This document shows positions 35,252 through 48,552 of a DNA stretch of 64,000 bases, one piece after another. The notes beneath the pieces were generated by a model. The model saw nothing but the letters and a program-made list of their open reading frames with translations, was not told where the DNA came from and made no database searches. Source of the stretch: Madurella fahalii (lineage: Eukaryota > Ascomycota > Sordariomycetes > Sordariales); the NCBI GenBank assembly GCA_029876055.1, contig CM056875.1:5419001-5483000 (forward strand). The letters are read 5' to 3'. Each line of letters begins with the position of its first letter. The first letter of the stretch is position 1. The position numbers and the translations under genes are program-made.

Positions 35252-37130
35252 GTCGAAGCGGGGTAGGATGCAGTTGGTATAGAGTGTGGGATGGTTTATT
35301 GCAATTGAGGTTGGGGTGATGGCTCATGCGGAATCAGAAAAAGCAGCACTATCTCCCAAGGCAGCGCAGTGAGCGAGGGGACCCCGTCCCGATGCAGGGT
35401 CTCTGCAACGCGACCTTACCACTACCTAGGGTAAATCAAGTGACACAGGAATTAACTGTGCCCAACGAACCTGAAGAGCTAACCCAAAAAAAAAAAAAAA
35501 AAGGTTGGTCGTTCTTGTGGATCGAGTCTATCCAAGCTTGCGGGGGATCGTCGCGGGGCGAAAGCGTTTACGTTTTCTGGCAGCTGGCGAGCAGACGGCC
35601 GAATGAGCCAGCGAGGGACTTGCGCTCAAAATTTTGCGCAAGGGAATTTGGCCGCACACACCACCCAACCCCCACTCCAAACCCGGAGGTCTCCTCCGTC
35701 CGAGGCCGGCTGCAGCCGTAACTGGACGGAGAAGTGTGCCGTCTTCAGGAGTCTGCTCCGCGCGGCTCGGAGTAACGGCAGGGAAATGATTGGCCTCGGT
35801 CCGTGCCCAAACACTCATTCTCGCATCCAACTCAATTCTCTTTTATGTCTTCGAACTCGGTAATTAATTGCCAGGAAATCTCGAGCGCTCCCTGCCCCAT
35901 ATATACAACATTTGGCCTTTGCCAGTCAGGTGGTTAAGTCAAGGTGCTGCTAGGTACAGCTGTACTTTTCCTTCCGTTTCGCCCTCAGTCTTTGCAAATC
36001 CGTTGGCCGCAACACCAAACAGTAGACCGCCGTCTCCTTATGACCCCTGATGTGCAGGATCGAATACACACCTTGTAGACAGGCAAGAACGGGACGATCA
36101 AATGAAGCCTCCATGTCGCCTTTTCCGAGTGCCGTTGTAAGAAGTGTAAGCTAGGCATCGTACAATCCCCGCGATACGCCGGATCGATAATCCGCGCAAC
36201 AGTTGCGCCTCCAGAATTATATCCTCTCTGCCCAGAATAAACGGTTGAAGAGTACAGGAGAGGAATTAGACAGAGAGCCGGACAAGAGAAAGCCCCATGT
36301 ATTTCCTCATAAATCAGTCAGGTCATAAGTGTAACGTAGGTAGTGACGGTGTAAATCTCGGACGGGTGGTTGTGTGGTATGTGGTGTTGTGATGCAAGAG
36401 TAGAAGCGTAACATAAAAGGAAATAACTGTGGTGGTATCGATCCGAAAAAAAAAAAAAAAACGACTTCTCTGCCAGCGTGCTCGCTCGATCCAGTGCTGA
36501 AGTGGTAACTGTGTAGTGTGAAGGGAGGTGCGCTGGTGATGCTCCGGGCGCAGTACAAGATATAGACAAGAAATAAAATGAGACAGTTCCTCCCGAACCT
36601 TTCTGTATGCGGAATCGGCAAGACAATCAACTCTGAGAGGGCCCAACCCTAAACCAAACAACCACCCCAAACCAAGCCACCCAAGACCCCTCGTCAGAAT
36701 ACAGCTTCCTCTGTTCGGCTCGCCCTGGCCGGAATGAGGCTACGTCGTTGTTCTGGTGCTGGTACCGATGTTGGTGCCGTTGTTCCCATTCCGTGTTGTT
36801 GTTTTTATCTCTGTTCCCAGCCGCTGCCGTTACTGCTGCCTTGTCGATAGACATCGACGCTCCGTCGTGTAGTGGGGTTCTGGGGTTCTGGGGGCGCTGT
36901 CGTGGTAGTGTCATAGGGCAAGGAAGGACGAGATCGGGAAGCGGCATATGGTCTCTTAGTGTACAAAATCGGCAATTCAACCCGGGTATGCTGTGGGGCG
37001 GTTAACTTCCCCAGAGGTTGTCCTCACTCTATGAGGTTGCCGTTGCCGACTCCAGTTCGTCGGCGATGGGTTTGGTAAACTGAACATGGGCAGGAAATTC
37101 CCAACCACTTTCTCAACGCACTTTTGCCCC
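35252..37130. other. Intergenic, 1.9 kb
   Basis: Upstream region of the DUF2011-like gene and 3' flank of the NDT80-type factor. Poly-A runs occur at about 35486-35502 and 36446-36461. The (GTT/GGT)-rich stretch at 36745-36810 is low-complexity. No supported gene. Confidence 0.5.
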
Positions 37131-39324
37131 TCACGCTGCATTCCAGGCGTAGTGCCCGACGCTTCCATACTGCGTCTGTTGCTGCGGCGGCCCGGGAGGA
37201 GGCGGATGCTGCTCGGACTTGACGGTCGGGAACGCGTAAGGCCTGTCAGCGCCGCCTGGAGCACTACCGTTCGTGTACGATACGTTTGGCGCTGGAGGCT
37301 CGCCCGCCGTGGTTGTCCACGACTGCGACGACGGGAAGTAATCCCTCGGCGGTGGCGCATTCGGTGCTGTGGCCGAAGGCGGTGCTGACGCGTTATCCTG
37401 GGTAGGGGCGGCATACGCCGCTGGTGCCCCTTGGGTCGGCGGATGTTGTGACTGCGGGCTGATATCGCTCGTGGCATACACCGGCGGCGGGCCGTACCGG
37501 TATTCCCCTGATGCTGTCTCGTTGGAGATGGAGCTCGTTACCGACTGGTGGCTCGCATGGCGCGGGCTCTTGGACGGCCGTGGGTTGTTGTCCACGTAAC
37601 GAGGCACGTTGAGCGAGTTGTCGGCTGTTGTCGAGAGTGATAGGTGTGGCGGCGCCGAGGTGCCTTGCACGTAGGTCGCGTACTGCGTGCGTATCGGCGG
37701 CTGCTGTTGGTCCTGGGCTACTAGAGATAGCTGCACGGATGGCATCGACGTCTGTTGGATGGGCATCTCTTGCGGCTCTGCTGTGAAGCTCGGCGCTCCG
37801 GATAGGGGCATCTTCTGATAGGGTTCGGGAGGTATTGTTGTCGTCGGGTACGTGGCCGACCCCGGGTTGTGCGGCATAGACACCTGGCTTGACGGATTCC
37901 ATGTCGTTGGATACGAGCTGCGATGACCCGTTAGTCCACTGCTGTCCCCTGGCCCTCCCATGTCCCCTCAGTTGGGTTCCGACGAGGTCAGAGACCCGAC
38001 CGCTGAAGATGGGCTGACTCACTTGGATCGCATCTGCATTGGGCTCTGCGGCATTTGCTTCGGAGCAGTGAAGGTGAAGGCGGATCTGGGCACGTCCAAA
38101 CTCGGGACGCGCGGCCTCGAATCGTACGGAGGCTTGTTCAGAATGACTGCCTGGGCAACGATCCCGTGGCCCGTCTCAACCAACGTCTGCCCTCGAGAAC
38201 CCGCACTCGAGCCTAGTAGCGGGATCTCCTCTTCCTGGCTTGGAAATTTCGCGGACTCCGCCCTCGCACCACAATCGGCGCGGTCGTTAGCTCCGAAAGA
38301 ACAAGTTTCTGCCCGTTAGCCAGTGTCCCATGCAGCTTCAGGTGCAGCACAAAGTGTTGTTGAAGCTCTTTCCGCCTCCCATTGTTGGCCGTCGCTCTGG
38401 AGTACCGAGGTTAGTTACCATCTCCCCCAGTGAACAATACGGCCAAACTTACATCCTGAATTGCAGACGCCGCCACCCGATGGGATAAATGGCATAGTGG
38501 TCTCCCCCGGTCTCTTCTTCCTCCTCGGACCAGGGAATAAGGGGTAGTGTCGGCGGCTCTTGATCGGGCGCCTGGTTGACCTCGGGCGAATTCGGCGGCG
38601 GTGTCTTCCATGGAATCACAATCAAGCGCACCGGGTGGCCATCGACAGACTCGATTGCCGAGATGCTGACTTCCATATTCTTGATCTGGCTCGTCTCTCC
38701 CGACTCGAGCAGTACCGACAGCGGGATCTGCGGGAAGCAGAGGCTCCCGCTGATTTGGAAGAGGTTGCGCCGGTAACATGTCAACTCGGCGTTCAGGACG
38801 TTGCCGTCACCCGTCGCAGACGGGAACTCTGACAGGAAAAACATGCCGTGCAGCTGCGCGTCAATTTCCATCTCGTGGATCCGGCCCTTTGCGTCGACAA
38901 TGGTGTGCTTGTCCCCCACTTTCTTGAACGACAGGAGCTTCTGGTCATGGTTGGCCGGCTTATAGTCTTCCCGCAGGTCCTGCACCATTTCGGTGTAGGG
39001 CGCCTGGTCTACTTGCGAGTAGGGCCGCTTCAAGCTGTTTATGCTGGGGATGTTCATTAGGCCGGGATGCGGGTACCTGTCGTACGAATCGCTCTCTTCC
39101 TGGCCATGTCGGCCCTGCTGATACTGGTGATGGTACTCCATGGTGTGTTGGCGACTCCTGGGCCGGACAAGATGCGATGGAGCTGGCGGCGGCACCGTTA
39201 CCGAGGGGTCCTGGGGGTTAAACCGACCGGCCATCTGTACGGGGTTCCCGTAGTTGGACCAGAGGTTGCCGTGTTGCGTCTCAGCCCTCAGCTCTGTCAT
39301 CGTGTATGTTGCCGTGGCTGACAT
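37131..39324 (-). CDS. vib-1: NDT80/PhoG-type (p53-like) transcription factor, VIB-1/XprG-like, with a one-base frameshift
   Basis: Exons on the minus strand: 39324-38453, 38396-38023 and 37917-37131, with introns of 56 nt (GTAAGT...CCAG) and 105 nt (GTGAGT...GCAG). The DNA-binding core is typical of the NDT80 family: AELTCYRRNLFQISGS, HPVRLIVIPWKTPP, RRLQFRIATANNGRRKELQQ and APIVVRGRSPRNFQARK. Directly after that the frame breaks: AAG-AGGAG-ATC at about 38233-38223 lacks one base, the upstream frame ends in TAG nine codons later, while the conserved continuation IPLLGSSAGSRG is in the neighbouring frame and runs on through two more exons to HYAWNAA. Exon lengths sum to 2,033 nt; one added base would give 2,034 and 677 residues, close to Neurospora VIB-1. 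Either a sequencing error or a real inactivating change. The family controls proteases, carbon starvation and heterokaryon-incompatibility death. The paralogue assignment is not certain. Confidence 0.8.
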
Positions 39325-39987
39325 GGGAACATGCCTCTCCCCCAGGGACAGTCAAGAGTCTCGCCACAGGAACCTCGACCTGATACAGACAGAATGCCGG
39401 AGGGGCCCTCCTCAAAAGTCCTTCTTTGCCAAAAGCGAGGCAAAGCCCTCCACAGTCCCAAGAAACCCAAAAGTCCGCGAGCAAAATAAGTGACTCTTGT
39501 TTGGTGGCGGGGGTCAGTGGCGATGGTGTGCAGAGATGGGATCACAGCTCGCGGCGAGGTAGTAGGGCAGGGTGTATGTACTTGTATGTATAAGCCAATA
39601 CAATCAGGTGTTGGACGGAGCCGTTTTTATGAGAGGCTTCGGCACTGTCCCTGGAGGGGGGGGGCGGCAACTTGCAAGGGGAGCAGAGGCGAGGCCAAGG
39701 CTACCCTGGCGGCTTTCCAGTGACGATGGGCTGGCAAGGAACTGTTTAGCACCACTTGCAGGGTCGGTGCAGAAGCGTTCCAACCATACAGGGAAGGAGG
39801 TTGAGGAACGGGGCGATCTGGCAGGCAGACCCGAAGCCCCTTGCTAGTCGAGATGGGGCAAGATACCTGCTAGGGACTTGTACCAAGCGGGTGCAAGGAT
39901 GTGATTGTGCGCACTCTCTCAGGTTCCCGTGGCATACATAGTACACTTTTCCTATGAGCTGATAATTCCTACCGAGGACGCGTGGGT

Positions 39988-40009
39988 AAAAAAAAAAAAA
40001 AAAAAAAAA
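39988..40009. repeat. A22 mononucleotide run
   Basis: 22 uninterrupted adenines within the 11.7-kb gene-free stretch, about 660 bp upstream of the VIB-1-like start. Confidence 0.9.
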
Positions 40010-41278
40010 GCAGGCGGAGAAGAGTAGAGCATACAGCAGTCTCCCCTTTAATCTTGACCTAGCCGTCTTGAAGGAGCCTGCCGTGGATACTTCCGATGGC
40101 CGACCTCGCGCAGTTCCACCAGCAACGGCAGCACTCCAAAACCGAGAGGCACGTACCTATCCAGATGGGGTAGTGTACTGCGATGGAGAAACGGGAAAGG
40201 GAGGAGGGGGGGGGGGGTGGAGGTAGACGCATGTCAGTAGCGATGTATCCAATGTGGTGCGCTGCGGATGCACGGAAGACTGTTGAATGGCGGATCTCAC
40301 TTGACAGCTGCCCTGCCCTACCCTCTCCTTTGCCGAGCGGGAAGCGGCATGCCTGGCAGGAGGGCCTTCGGAATAGCAGTGTACGTGCCGGCTGGATAAG
40401 GAATGGTCCAAGGGCAGCAGTGAGCAGTAGCTGGCATGGGGGGATTCTGAAGGGGGGAGGGGGCATCTGGCCAAGCCCAAGCGATCAGAGGGGGGAGGAG
40501 CGGACAAGACGGCAAGCCCGCCCTCGGCCCCTCCTCCGTCCAATCCTGGGTCAGGCATCAGGACCCCGGTCGATGGACCTTGCTCGGCCGAGCGAGCAGG
40601 GTATCTGATTAGCACAAAGAATCCTCCGAGGGCAGCTCGGGGGTCACCTAGTGACCCGCATTTTTCTAGAAAACCGTTGGGCAATGAACGCACCGACGAA
40701 GGGCCCCGGTGCGTGATCCAGAAGGGCATGGCGTCTTTGAGGGAAAAATCGGTTCACGAGATTGCCCTCGACCGGGGTGGGCTGGCCGAACCAGCGAACC
40801 CCAGTAAGACTCGGCTGGCGAAGTTGTGGACAAATCCCCACACCCCTGCTTCTTTCTTCCCCCTCCCCCCCCCACCCCTTCTTCGCCCCAAAGAGGCGCG
40901 GCGAGAAACAATATCGAGTCTGTTATAGATGGCCCAGCCGCCGTTGTGGGCTTTTTGAACCTCACAATTGGAGAAGATTTTAAACGAAATCACCAGCTAC
41001 GAAAAGAGTAGCCGCCGCCGCTGCTTGCCGGAGATATCGCCGTGATTTGGCCACCGCCGTGAAGTCCAGACTGCTCCGAAAGATGGTTTCGGCGACAGAA
41101 ACTAGCACCTTAAGCCGGAGTGGCCCGAGGCAAAGTCTCCGAGTCTGCATAGCGCCCATCACATACTGACTGTCTCTCTTGCCCCGGCCTCTAGCAGGAG
41201 GGACGCAAGAGCGATCAGCGGGGAGAAGAGAAAGTCCATCTGACCTGTTTTCACCGTGGAAGGGTGTAAGAAAGGAGT

Positions 41279-41296
41279 GTGTGAGTGTGTGCGTGC

Positions 41297-41358
<62 letters not shown>
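41279..41358. repeat. (GT)n microsatellite
   Basis: About 80 bp of GT repeats with a few GC interruptions (GTGCGTGC) at the left end. It is the longest dinucleotide repeat in the window. Confidence 0.95.
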
Positions 41359-41359
<1 letters not shown>

Positions 41360-42935
41360 CGTGTACGTCGGCGGCGTGTCTCAGTACTTGGTAAACAGAA
41401 CAGGATAAGAGGAGGTGCCATAACCACGTTGTGGCTTGGAAACCCAAGAAAGTGATGAGGTTCTTCTTCTCCACAGTTTGGTAGGTAGGACCCAGAATTC
41501 CAAGCAGTTGGGATATAATGATAGGGCGTCGCACTCGCTCCGACTGACGAGTTCGAGTCCCTTCGCCATGAGGGGCCAGAGGAGTTCAAGCCGGCGGGGA
41601 CAGGGAACAGGATACCCCGGTCCTGCAATACCCGATCCGGTCGTAGCGCGGCGCAGGGAAGACGCGCTTCACCATCCGGAAAGTCTCCATGGCGGCACGA
41701 GGAATGCGGAGGTAGGAAAACGGCGCGTCAACGACATTCCCGAAAGGGAACTTGGTGCCTGGGCCGCCAACGCCATGACTCCGAGCAGCCTGTACCCCGG
41801 CTCGGGCGCAAAGGCCGCCGCGGCGACACAAATCGAAGAACCGAATCGTGGGTTTGTCACTCGTGCGGGTGAGAGTCTGTTTTGCGGGTGTGGTGACACG
41901 GCAGCTCCCACACATGAGCGGGCACGGCAACCAGACCTGCTTAGCGGGCAGCAAACACCGTTTTGAAAAGCGACGACTTGCCGACGTAGCGAGGGGACAA
42001 GACGGACAGTCTTCAGGCCGTCCGGTGCCGCCGCAAGAACACGGCCAGGTAGCGGGAAACGAACAATGCTCCTGGGAAGGTAGCCAGCTCGTCGGCGGTA
42101 AATCGGCCAGCTCGACCTCCGTCTCGTCACGCCACAAGCGGATGCAGAGCGGTGGCTTGAACTGGCGCCTGCTGGGGGTGCTCGGCTGTGATTGGACCAG
42201 GAGAACGGAACCGAAGGCTCTCTCGACCTCTCGGACGCCGTTCAACGACATGATTCTTGCTGTATCGTGCATGCAGGTGGATATGAGGGAGGTGCATGCA
42301 AGCAGTTGGCTGTCGTGGCAGGGAGGGCGGCAGAGACGGACGAAGAGCTGCTCAACGCCATCTTCGATCCGCGTGCGACGCTCTCGCGCTCTCTCTCTCT
42401 CTCTCCCGTATTTTTCTTCCCCCTCCCCTCTCCCGCCAAGATTGGTCGGGTCCAAGGTGCAACAAGGCTTCCAGCGACGCGGGCGCAGCAACGACACGAA
42501 CCTGCAGTGCTACATCTTTCACGAGCGAGCTGATGGCTGGCGCTGTGCTCGAGCAGCAGAATCTGATCTCATTCGGTTGCAAGCTGGAGTCCCGGGGACC
42601 ACATGTGCAGCGCCGTGGTGTGTGGGCGCAATGTATTTAGATTGCCTCGCAGACCGCGAAGACTGGGGAAGGGAAGGTGCCCAGGACTGTCGAGGTGCTG
42701 GTGTTTCTAAAAACGGCCACTCGGCAACGGGTGATGGCGTGCGGGTGACCGACCACAGCAAAATGGGGTCGTGACTGCCGCTCCCGCGACGAACCACCAG
42801 CGGTGCCGCGCTTTCCCTCCTAGTCTGCCCGACCAGTGCCCTTCGGTGGCAGCCACGACCAATCGCACCGAGCAGTTCCAGTGGCAGTCCCCATTTCCGT
42901 TTCCATTCCCTTGCCCGCCCGACCGATAGGTCACA

Positions 42936-42993
42936 ATTTTATTTTACTTTATTTTAGTGTCTTTTATTTTATTTTATTTTATTTTATTTTATT
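42936..42993. repeat. (ATTTT)n pentanucleotide repeat
   Basis: About eleven copies of ATTTT with two imperfect units. AT-rich island in otherwise GC-rich DNA. Confidence 0.9.
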
Positions 42994-43020
42994 CCCCCTC
43001 AACCATATTATTTTTCTGAC

Positions 43021-43073
43021 AACTCACAGTTCACAGCTCGCAGCTCACAGCTCATAGCTCACAACTCACAGCT
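43021..43073. repeat. Degenerate CTCACAG tandem repeat
   Basis: Seven or so imperfect copies of a 7-8 bp unit related to CTCACAG, 30 bp after the ATTTT repeat. Confidence 0.75.
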
Positions 43074-45297
43074 TACGGTCCCCAAGTCCCAACTTGCCGA
43101 AGACCGCAAGGCAGGCTTGCTAATTCATGACGCGACATGCACGGCACGAGCTAAAACTAAACTGCTGAGAACTGGCCACAAACGCTGGGGTGGGTTATTC
43201 GCGGTGCTGGTCCGGAAGGGACCTTTGGCCGGATGTGGCGACGCTAGTGGTCCGGGGTTTGTGGGATTGGAGGTGTGGGCGAGTCGGGCTCGTCACACCA
43301 GGATTTTTAACCTTTTTTTCTCAATCTCTCGCTCCTCGTGGTCGAATGGGAGGAGAGGTTAGGTAACGGCAGGCCCCCACCATGCTCATCGAGCCCACCC
43401 GGCTGCTGCCGGTGGCTGTCGGTTGCAACTCAAACGTTGCAATCACGATTCGCATCGGGCCAAGTCAGGGGACCGCCGGCGGATTTTGCGAGATCTGCTT
43501 AGTGTCGTTGCGGATGCGACCTCTCTTTCCGCACCGCATCTCAACGCTCGCCCACGCATCTACCAGGCGCAGCCAGATCTTTTTTTTATCTTTTTTTTTC
43601 TGAACCATCTGGACAAGCATCAGGCCTCGAGAACACGATTATCACCGTGCGCGCCAGGGGCAATGTCACGCTCCCGCCGGTCGCTGCCGCTGACACCAGC
43701 CAGCCGAACTTCATCAGCGCGGGGGTGGAAGCGGTGCAGATTCCGCCCGTCTGTGTGCGTGTGCGTGTGTGTGTGCGTGTCTCACGAGCCGTCCTTGCTG
43801 TTGCTTCTGCTGCCAACGGTCAGCTGCCCAGTCCTTTCGGAACAGAAGAGATTCAGGGGACAGGGGCCCCTTGCCCTCAGGTCTGATAGTGCAGAATTGG
43901 CGTTGACGCGAACCAAGGTGAGGAGTGCACCACTCGATCATAGGAAGAGCCGCCATGACGGATGATACACACTCCCTCAGTGCCGCCCGCTACAAAAACT
44001 ACACTATGCAGTAAGTAACCATGTGTGTACGGGTTGGATTACATACCCAAAACCCCTCGTTCGCACTCGTTGACCGGGACTCCAGCGACCCCGATAAATC
44101 ATAGACCGAGGTTTGTGCCTTCTTGGTCCCATTTTATCGCCGCCGGCTTAAGGCTATATCGCCTGGCTAATATAGCGGGAACCACACATCACCCCCTGCT
44201 CTTTTGTCGACTGACATGCACATTCTGGGGGACCAAATATTGTCTCCTGGACTTACAGAATGCATCTGCACCTAGACGATGCATGTTGCGGTCGTAGGGC
44301 CCGTCATCGATGCTGTAGTAGCGGATGGGGAAGAGCTGGGGCCACTGGATTGCTCAACAGCTACGCAGCCCGGCTCGCGGACCTTTGTTCGCGGATGGTA
44401 CAGGGGCAGGGAGCACACTCGGGACTTGAGCAGGCAATGGCACCTGGCGTCGGCACTGCCCTGCATCGATGGACTGATGTTGCAGCACGCCCGGCTGTCA
44501 GCTCTCGGCCGGCCACCTCGTACCACACCCCCATACGCCACCTCGACCACTAAAGTTGCAAGATCGACCAACCTTGCCCCCTCCCTTCACCAATGGTGGG
44601 GATGCAATGCGGGCAAACAAGATTTCAAGATGCTCGCAACATGCGTGCGAAGGTTGAAGAACGGAGGGATTGGTTGTGTTCTGACACTTGAACCAAGCAG
44701 CTCTCACTGGGATGACGGCACAGCGGGCACCTACCGACACGGCCGCAATCATAATCACAGAGACGGGAGCCACTAGCCCGTCGTCATTCGTTTCCGTGCA
44801 TCTCCACCATCAGGCTGCTCCACTCGGGCGAGCAGTTGGAGGAGGCGGGTTTGTGAGATTTGCAGCACCAAATCTTTCGGATCGGGTGGAGGATGCCTAG
44901 GCTCCTTTCAGCAGCGGTCTCCGGCTTGCCGACCCCGTCCGAGAAGACCCTGGTCCCCACTGGGGGGGAGCATTGCTGAATCGAGAAGTGCCTTCCTGCG
45001 GCCATTCCCCGTTTGTGCGGCCCATGATAAGGGGGCCAGAGGGAAGACTGGCGGCTTGGTCCGTTGTCATCGCTGAATCATCATGCACGGTGATAATCAG
45101 ATGGCGGCCATCACAAAGCATCGTCCATTTGCCGCAAAGGCTCGAGAACGGGCAACCTATAGAAGCAAAGTCAGTTGAGCCCAAGCTCGCCAGCGCCCAT
45201 TTTGCGTGTCGTCAACGGCGGCACAGCGGCATGTGAGGGCCATGCCTGCCCAACGTCAGCAGTAGGCTCCTGGATGAGTCCAAAGCTCATCAAAAGC

Positions 45298-45339
45298 GAG
45301 CTTTCCGGTAGGAGCTTTCCGGTAGGAGCTTTCCGGCAG
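45298..45339. repeat. 14-bp tandem repeat, three copies
   Basis: GAGCTTTCCGGTAG is present twice exactly and once with a single change (CAG end). The copies abut without spacer. Confidence 0.9.
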
Positions 45340-48300
45340 CCAAGGGGCTAATTATTGGGAAACAAGGATTGGTGTACGTCCTCAGTCGAGAAGTTGGAGG
45401 TATTTTGCACCGCGGCGAGGACAGTACCTGCCTAGCAAACAAAACAGTTGCCCTTTTCCACCCAAGGAGGTCGTTCTCTACTAGGGTCACCACGCTCATT
45501 CAGGCGACCTGCCAAGTCTCCTTTCCGCACCTGGCGCCGCCTTCTGCGAGAGTTGACTGCGCATCGACTTTTACTGTTGTCTCGAGAGGTGAAGGTGTGG
45601 AGTCTCGCAGCAACCCCACCCACATCAAGCTTTCCCATTGTCTGCTTCGACCTGGATCATCAAATTACCTACATCAACAGGATATTGGGGCTCTTCTAAG
45701 TAAAGAAACAACCGATATTGGCCCGCGCCAGCCCTTCTCTGCTGGCCGTGGAGGAGGGGAACGGGCTGCAGCCCTACCCATCCAGAGCATCCAAGTTGCC
45801 TGACGGCCGAAACCCTGGAAACTCGACAGCCTGGCTAGGGGGACGGTCTCAATCTACTTGCTACAGATTCATGCCGTCAATCCTGGATCAAGCCGTTCCC
45901 CGGACTGTCACAGAGATATAACAGAAGCATTCTAGAAACACGAGGGCGGGCTCCTGCCATTTCGCCAATATTAAAGGCCCAAATCCCATGCCTTGGTTCG
46001 ATGACGAAGCCTCGGGTGGTGGGAACCCCCAAGATGAAGTTGGCATACTACGTATAAGATTACCCCGCAATGCAAAGTTTCGATGGCTGGCGCTTGGGCA
46101 TGGTTCGCAGCCGAAGTCGCGCGGAGCAGCCGACCGAGACATGGCGCCGCCTTTTCGTCTGAAAGGTTCGAGGAGCACATGGCACGCACTTTTTTTCCAG
46201 CCTCCGCCAAGAATATTAGTCGGGGCTGCAGGCACGGGCGGAAGAAGGGGCCCGCAGCCGGTGAGACTGCACTAACTCAGCCTTCCATGCCCGTCATGGC
46301 CTCGGGGCAGCTGCTTGTCTTCCAGTACGAGCTCCGGCGAAGCTCGACATGTCGTCCGCGCCAGCGGCCAGGACTTCGGGAAGCCGATGCTGTCACCGGT
46401 GCTGACAGCACATGCCCGGCCTTCTTTTTTTGGTCATTTTATTGGCGAGCTGCCGGTGGGCGCGGGAAGTCATCACAGCCATGCAAAACTCCCTCACGGG
46501 ATGACACCCTGCCAATCGAATCCGGGGGCGTCTGCCGCAGGCTGTATAAGAGGGGCGCCGTTATTGCAGCAGTGGTGACTTTAGCCTGGAAGGGCCGATT
46601 CGGCGGCGCTGGCAATTTCCCAGCCAATGGCAGCAGCCAATTGCCCAGCTGGGAAAACAAGGTGCGGCTGCGTTGATCGTGGCGCATTTGCTCTCCTCCA
46701 TCTCACATGCTGCCCCCCCTCCCCCCTTGATCGCTTCTTGCGCGCTCTGCCTGTCACCATCTGCTTTCCTGTCCCTCCTCTGCATGCTGCCCACGCCTGT
46801 GATTGGACTCTTTGTCCCCTCGCTTGAGAAGTCGCCGACCGTTCACCTCTTTTGTGTCGTTGACGCACAAGCCTCCCAGCGTCGCCGACCCACGACAGAT
46901 TGTGGGACCATGATCTGGGAAGAGTGGATCTCGGCGCGGACTGGCGCTGTTGGACTGGGCCGGATTCCGCCGAGCTTTGCGGATACCTTCCTGCGCCAGC
47001 TCGTCTGGCCCTGGTTTGCCGTGATCCCGACGAAGCCTCACCAAAACTCAGCGTCAACCCTTGTTTGCATGCCCGGTTCACCAGGCCGGCCCAGCCTGAG
47101 CTCAACAGCCCAAACCGCTTTGGGAGAACCGACCAAACTCCATCCCAAGAAAGCCCCAGGTCGGCACCCCGGAGCAAGCCCGGGGCAACGCTCGAAAGTG
47201 ACGGATGGTGGATGCCATGCAGGAAAAGTCCCGAGCTGCCCAGACCGGACCCCTACCTGTTGTGGTAAGTGACTCGCGCTTGACAATACACAGTAGTCCA
47301 ATTACGCCCTAACTATCGTCAAGAGAGCCCCTCAATGCTTATGCGATGGGCCTGGCTGCGAAGTATCAACCGATAAAGATGCGTCTTGACAGATTGTGCA
47401 ACCAGCAAAGGTAGGTTGTCCCATCCCCGAAACAGACAAGACCATCTATCATCTCATCTGGATCTGGCCAGGAGACAAATGCTTACACCAAGGGACTTTG
47501 CCCAAAGTGGCGTTTCTCGAGTTCCACAACCTTCTCGATGTGTGTTTCCCTCGTTCTAACCCCTGGAAACCGACTCGCACACAACCGCCGCTGGGTCATC
47601 CTCGGGTCGATGGGCAAGCGCCCATGCTTCAAGGGACGTCGCTTACGCCGGATCCGGGAAACGCAATTTCGGCATTGAGCCTTGAAGAGACACAAGAAAC
47701 CCCGTGCTACGGCCGTCGCCATTTTTGGAACAGCACCACCGCAGGGCGGGGCGGGGCGGGGCGGTCGCCGCATCGTGGGCGAAACCGTACGAAACTACAG
47801 TCGATAACCCAGAGACCTAGCGTTTCGTGTTTGGTTTGAAACATCCGAAACACTCGCGACGATGGTGAGGATGAGCGTTGTCGATACCCTGTCCGCCTCT
47901 TTCCCGGAAGATGTAACGATCCCCTTGGCCCTGGCTGTCATCTTTCCATTTTGTGGAGAGGCTAGTGTAAGCCCACGCCAAGAGGAACGTCCTTTGGCCA
48001 GCTACGTTGCAACCAAGTGACAGGCCAAACTGTCAGGGCACAACAGGCTCCGCGAGTGCCGTGCCTTGCAGCCCAGGAAGGCCAGGTCTCTTGACAGCGA
48101 GCAAACAAAGCACGAAGGATTAAACGATGGTGGCCCGGTTCAACGCCCCATACCTTAATCCCCGGCCAAGCATATATCCATCGCTTCGTCGTCGTCGCCA
48201 TCCCCTTCTCTCCGAACATCCCACTTTTGATGCTATGCAAGAGACGAAAGCCGCAGGACGACAAAGGCAAAGCAAAGTGGTGAAGAAGGGAAACACAACA

Positions 48301-48532
48301 TGGAGATCGCCCCCTCCCCTCCCGGCGCAGCTGACCCCTGGGCGAGAACCAGGGCCCCTGTATGCGCTTGCGGAAACAAGTACCGAAAAGGCACTATCCC
48401 TGCTCCTTGCTTGCGCTCTCGGCCACATCTGGAAGCCTCAGTGAGCCAAGCACAGTGTGACAGGCACACACCGACAAAAGGAAACCAGCATGAGGAGACT
48501 CGCCAAACTTGGTACGGACCAAGATATTGAAC

Positions 48533-48552
48533 AAAAAAAAAAAAAAAAAAAA
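48533..48552. repeat. A20 mononucleotide run
   Basis: 20 uninterrupted adenines in the gene-free stretch. Confidence 0.9.

Noticed and set aside
38449..39324. First reading of the 38-39 kb protein as a velvet-family regulator
   Set aside because: The motifs CYRRNLFQ, LQFR-ATANNGRRKELQQ and VVRGRSPRNF are those of the NDT80/PhoG DNA-binding domain, not velvet.
41515..41570. tRNA-like GTTCGAGTCCC (B-box-like) with an upstream A-box-like run
   Set aside because: The T-stem does not pair (ACGAG with CCCTT) and no anticodon stem forms.
41586..42774. Two opposing open frames of about 300 codons (41586-42497 minus, 41848-42774 plus)
   Set aside because: They overlap each other on opposite strands, are Arg/Ser/Pro-rich with no hydrophobic pattern or motif, and include CT-repeat translations. 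Typical of GC-rich non-coding DNA.
43382..43965. Possible small gene with ENTIITVRARGNVTLPP-like peptide
   Set aside because: The frame runs into a CTGTGTGTG repeat, no convincing start/splice chain or family could be found.
46535..46560. TATA-like CTGTATAAGAGGGGC in the gene-free stretch
   Set aside because: No gene with support begins downstream; probably chance.
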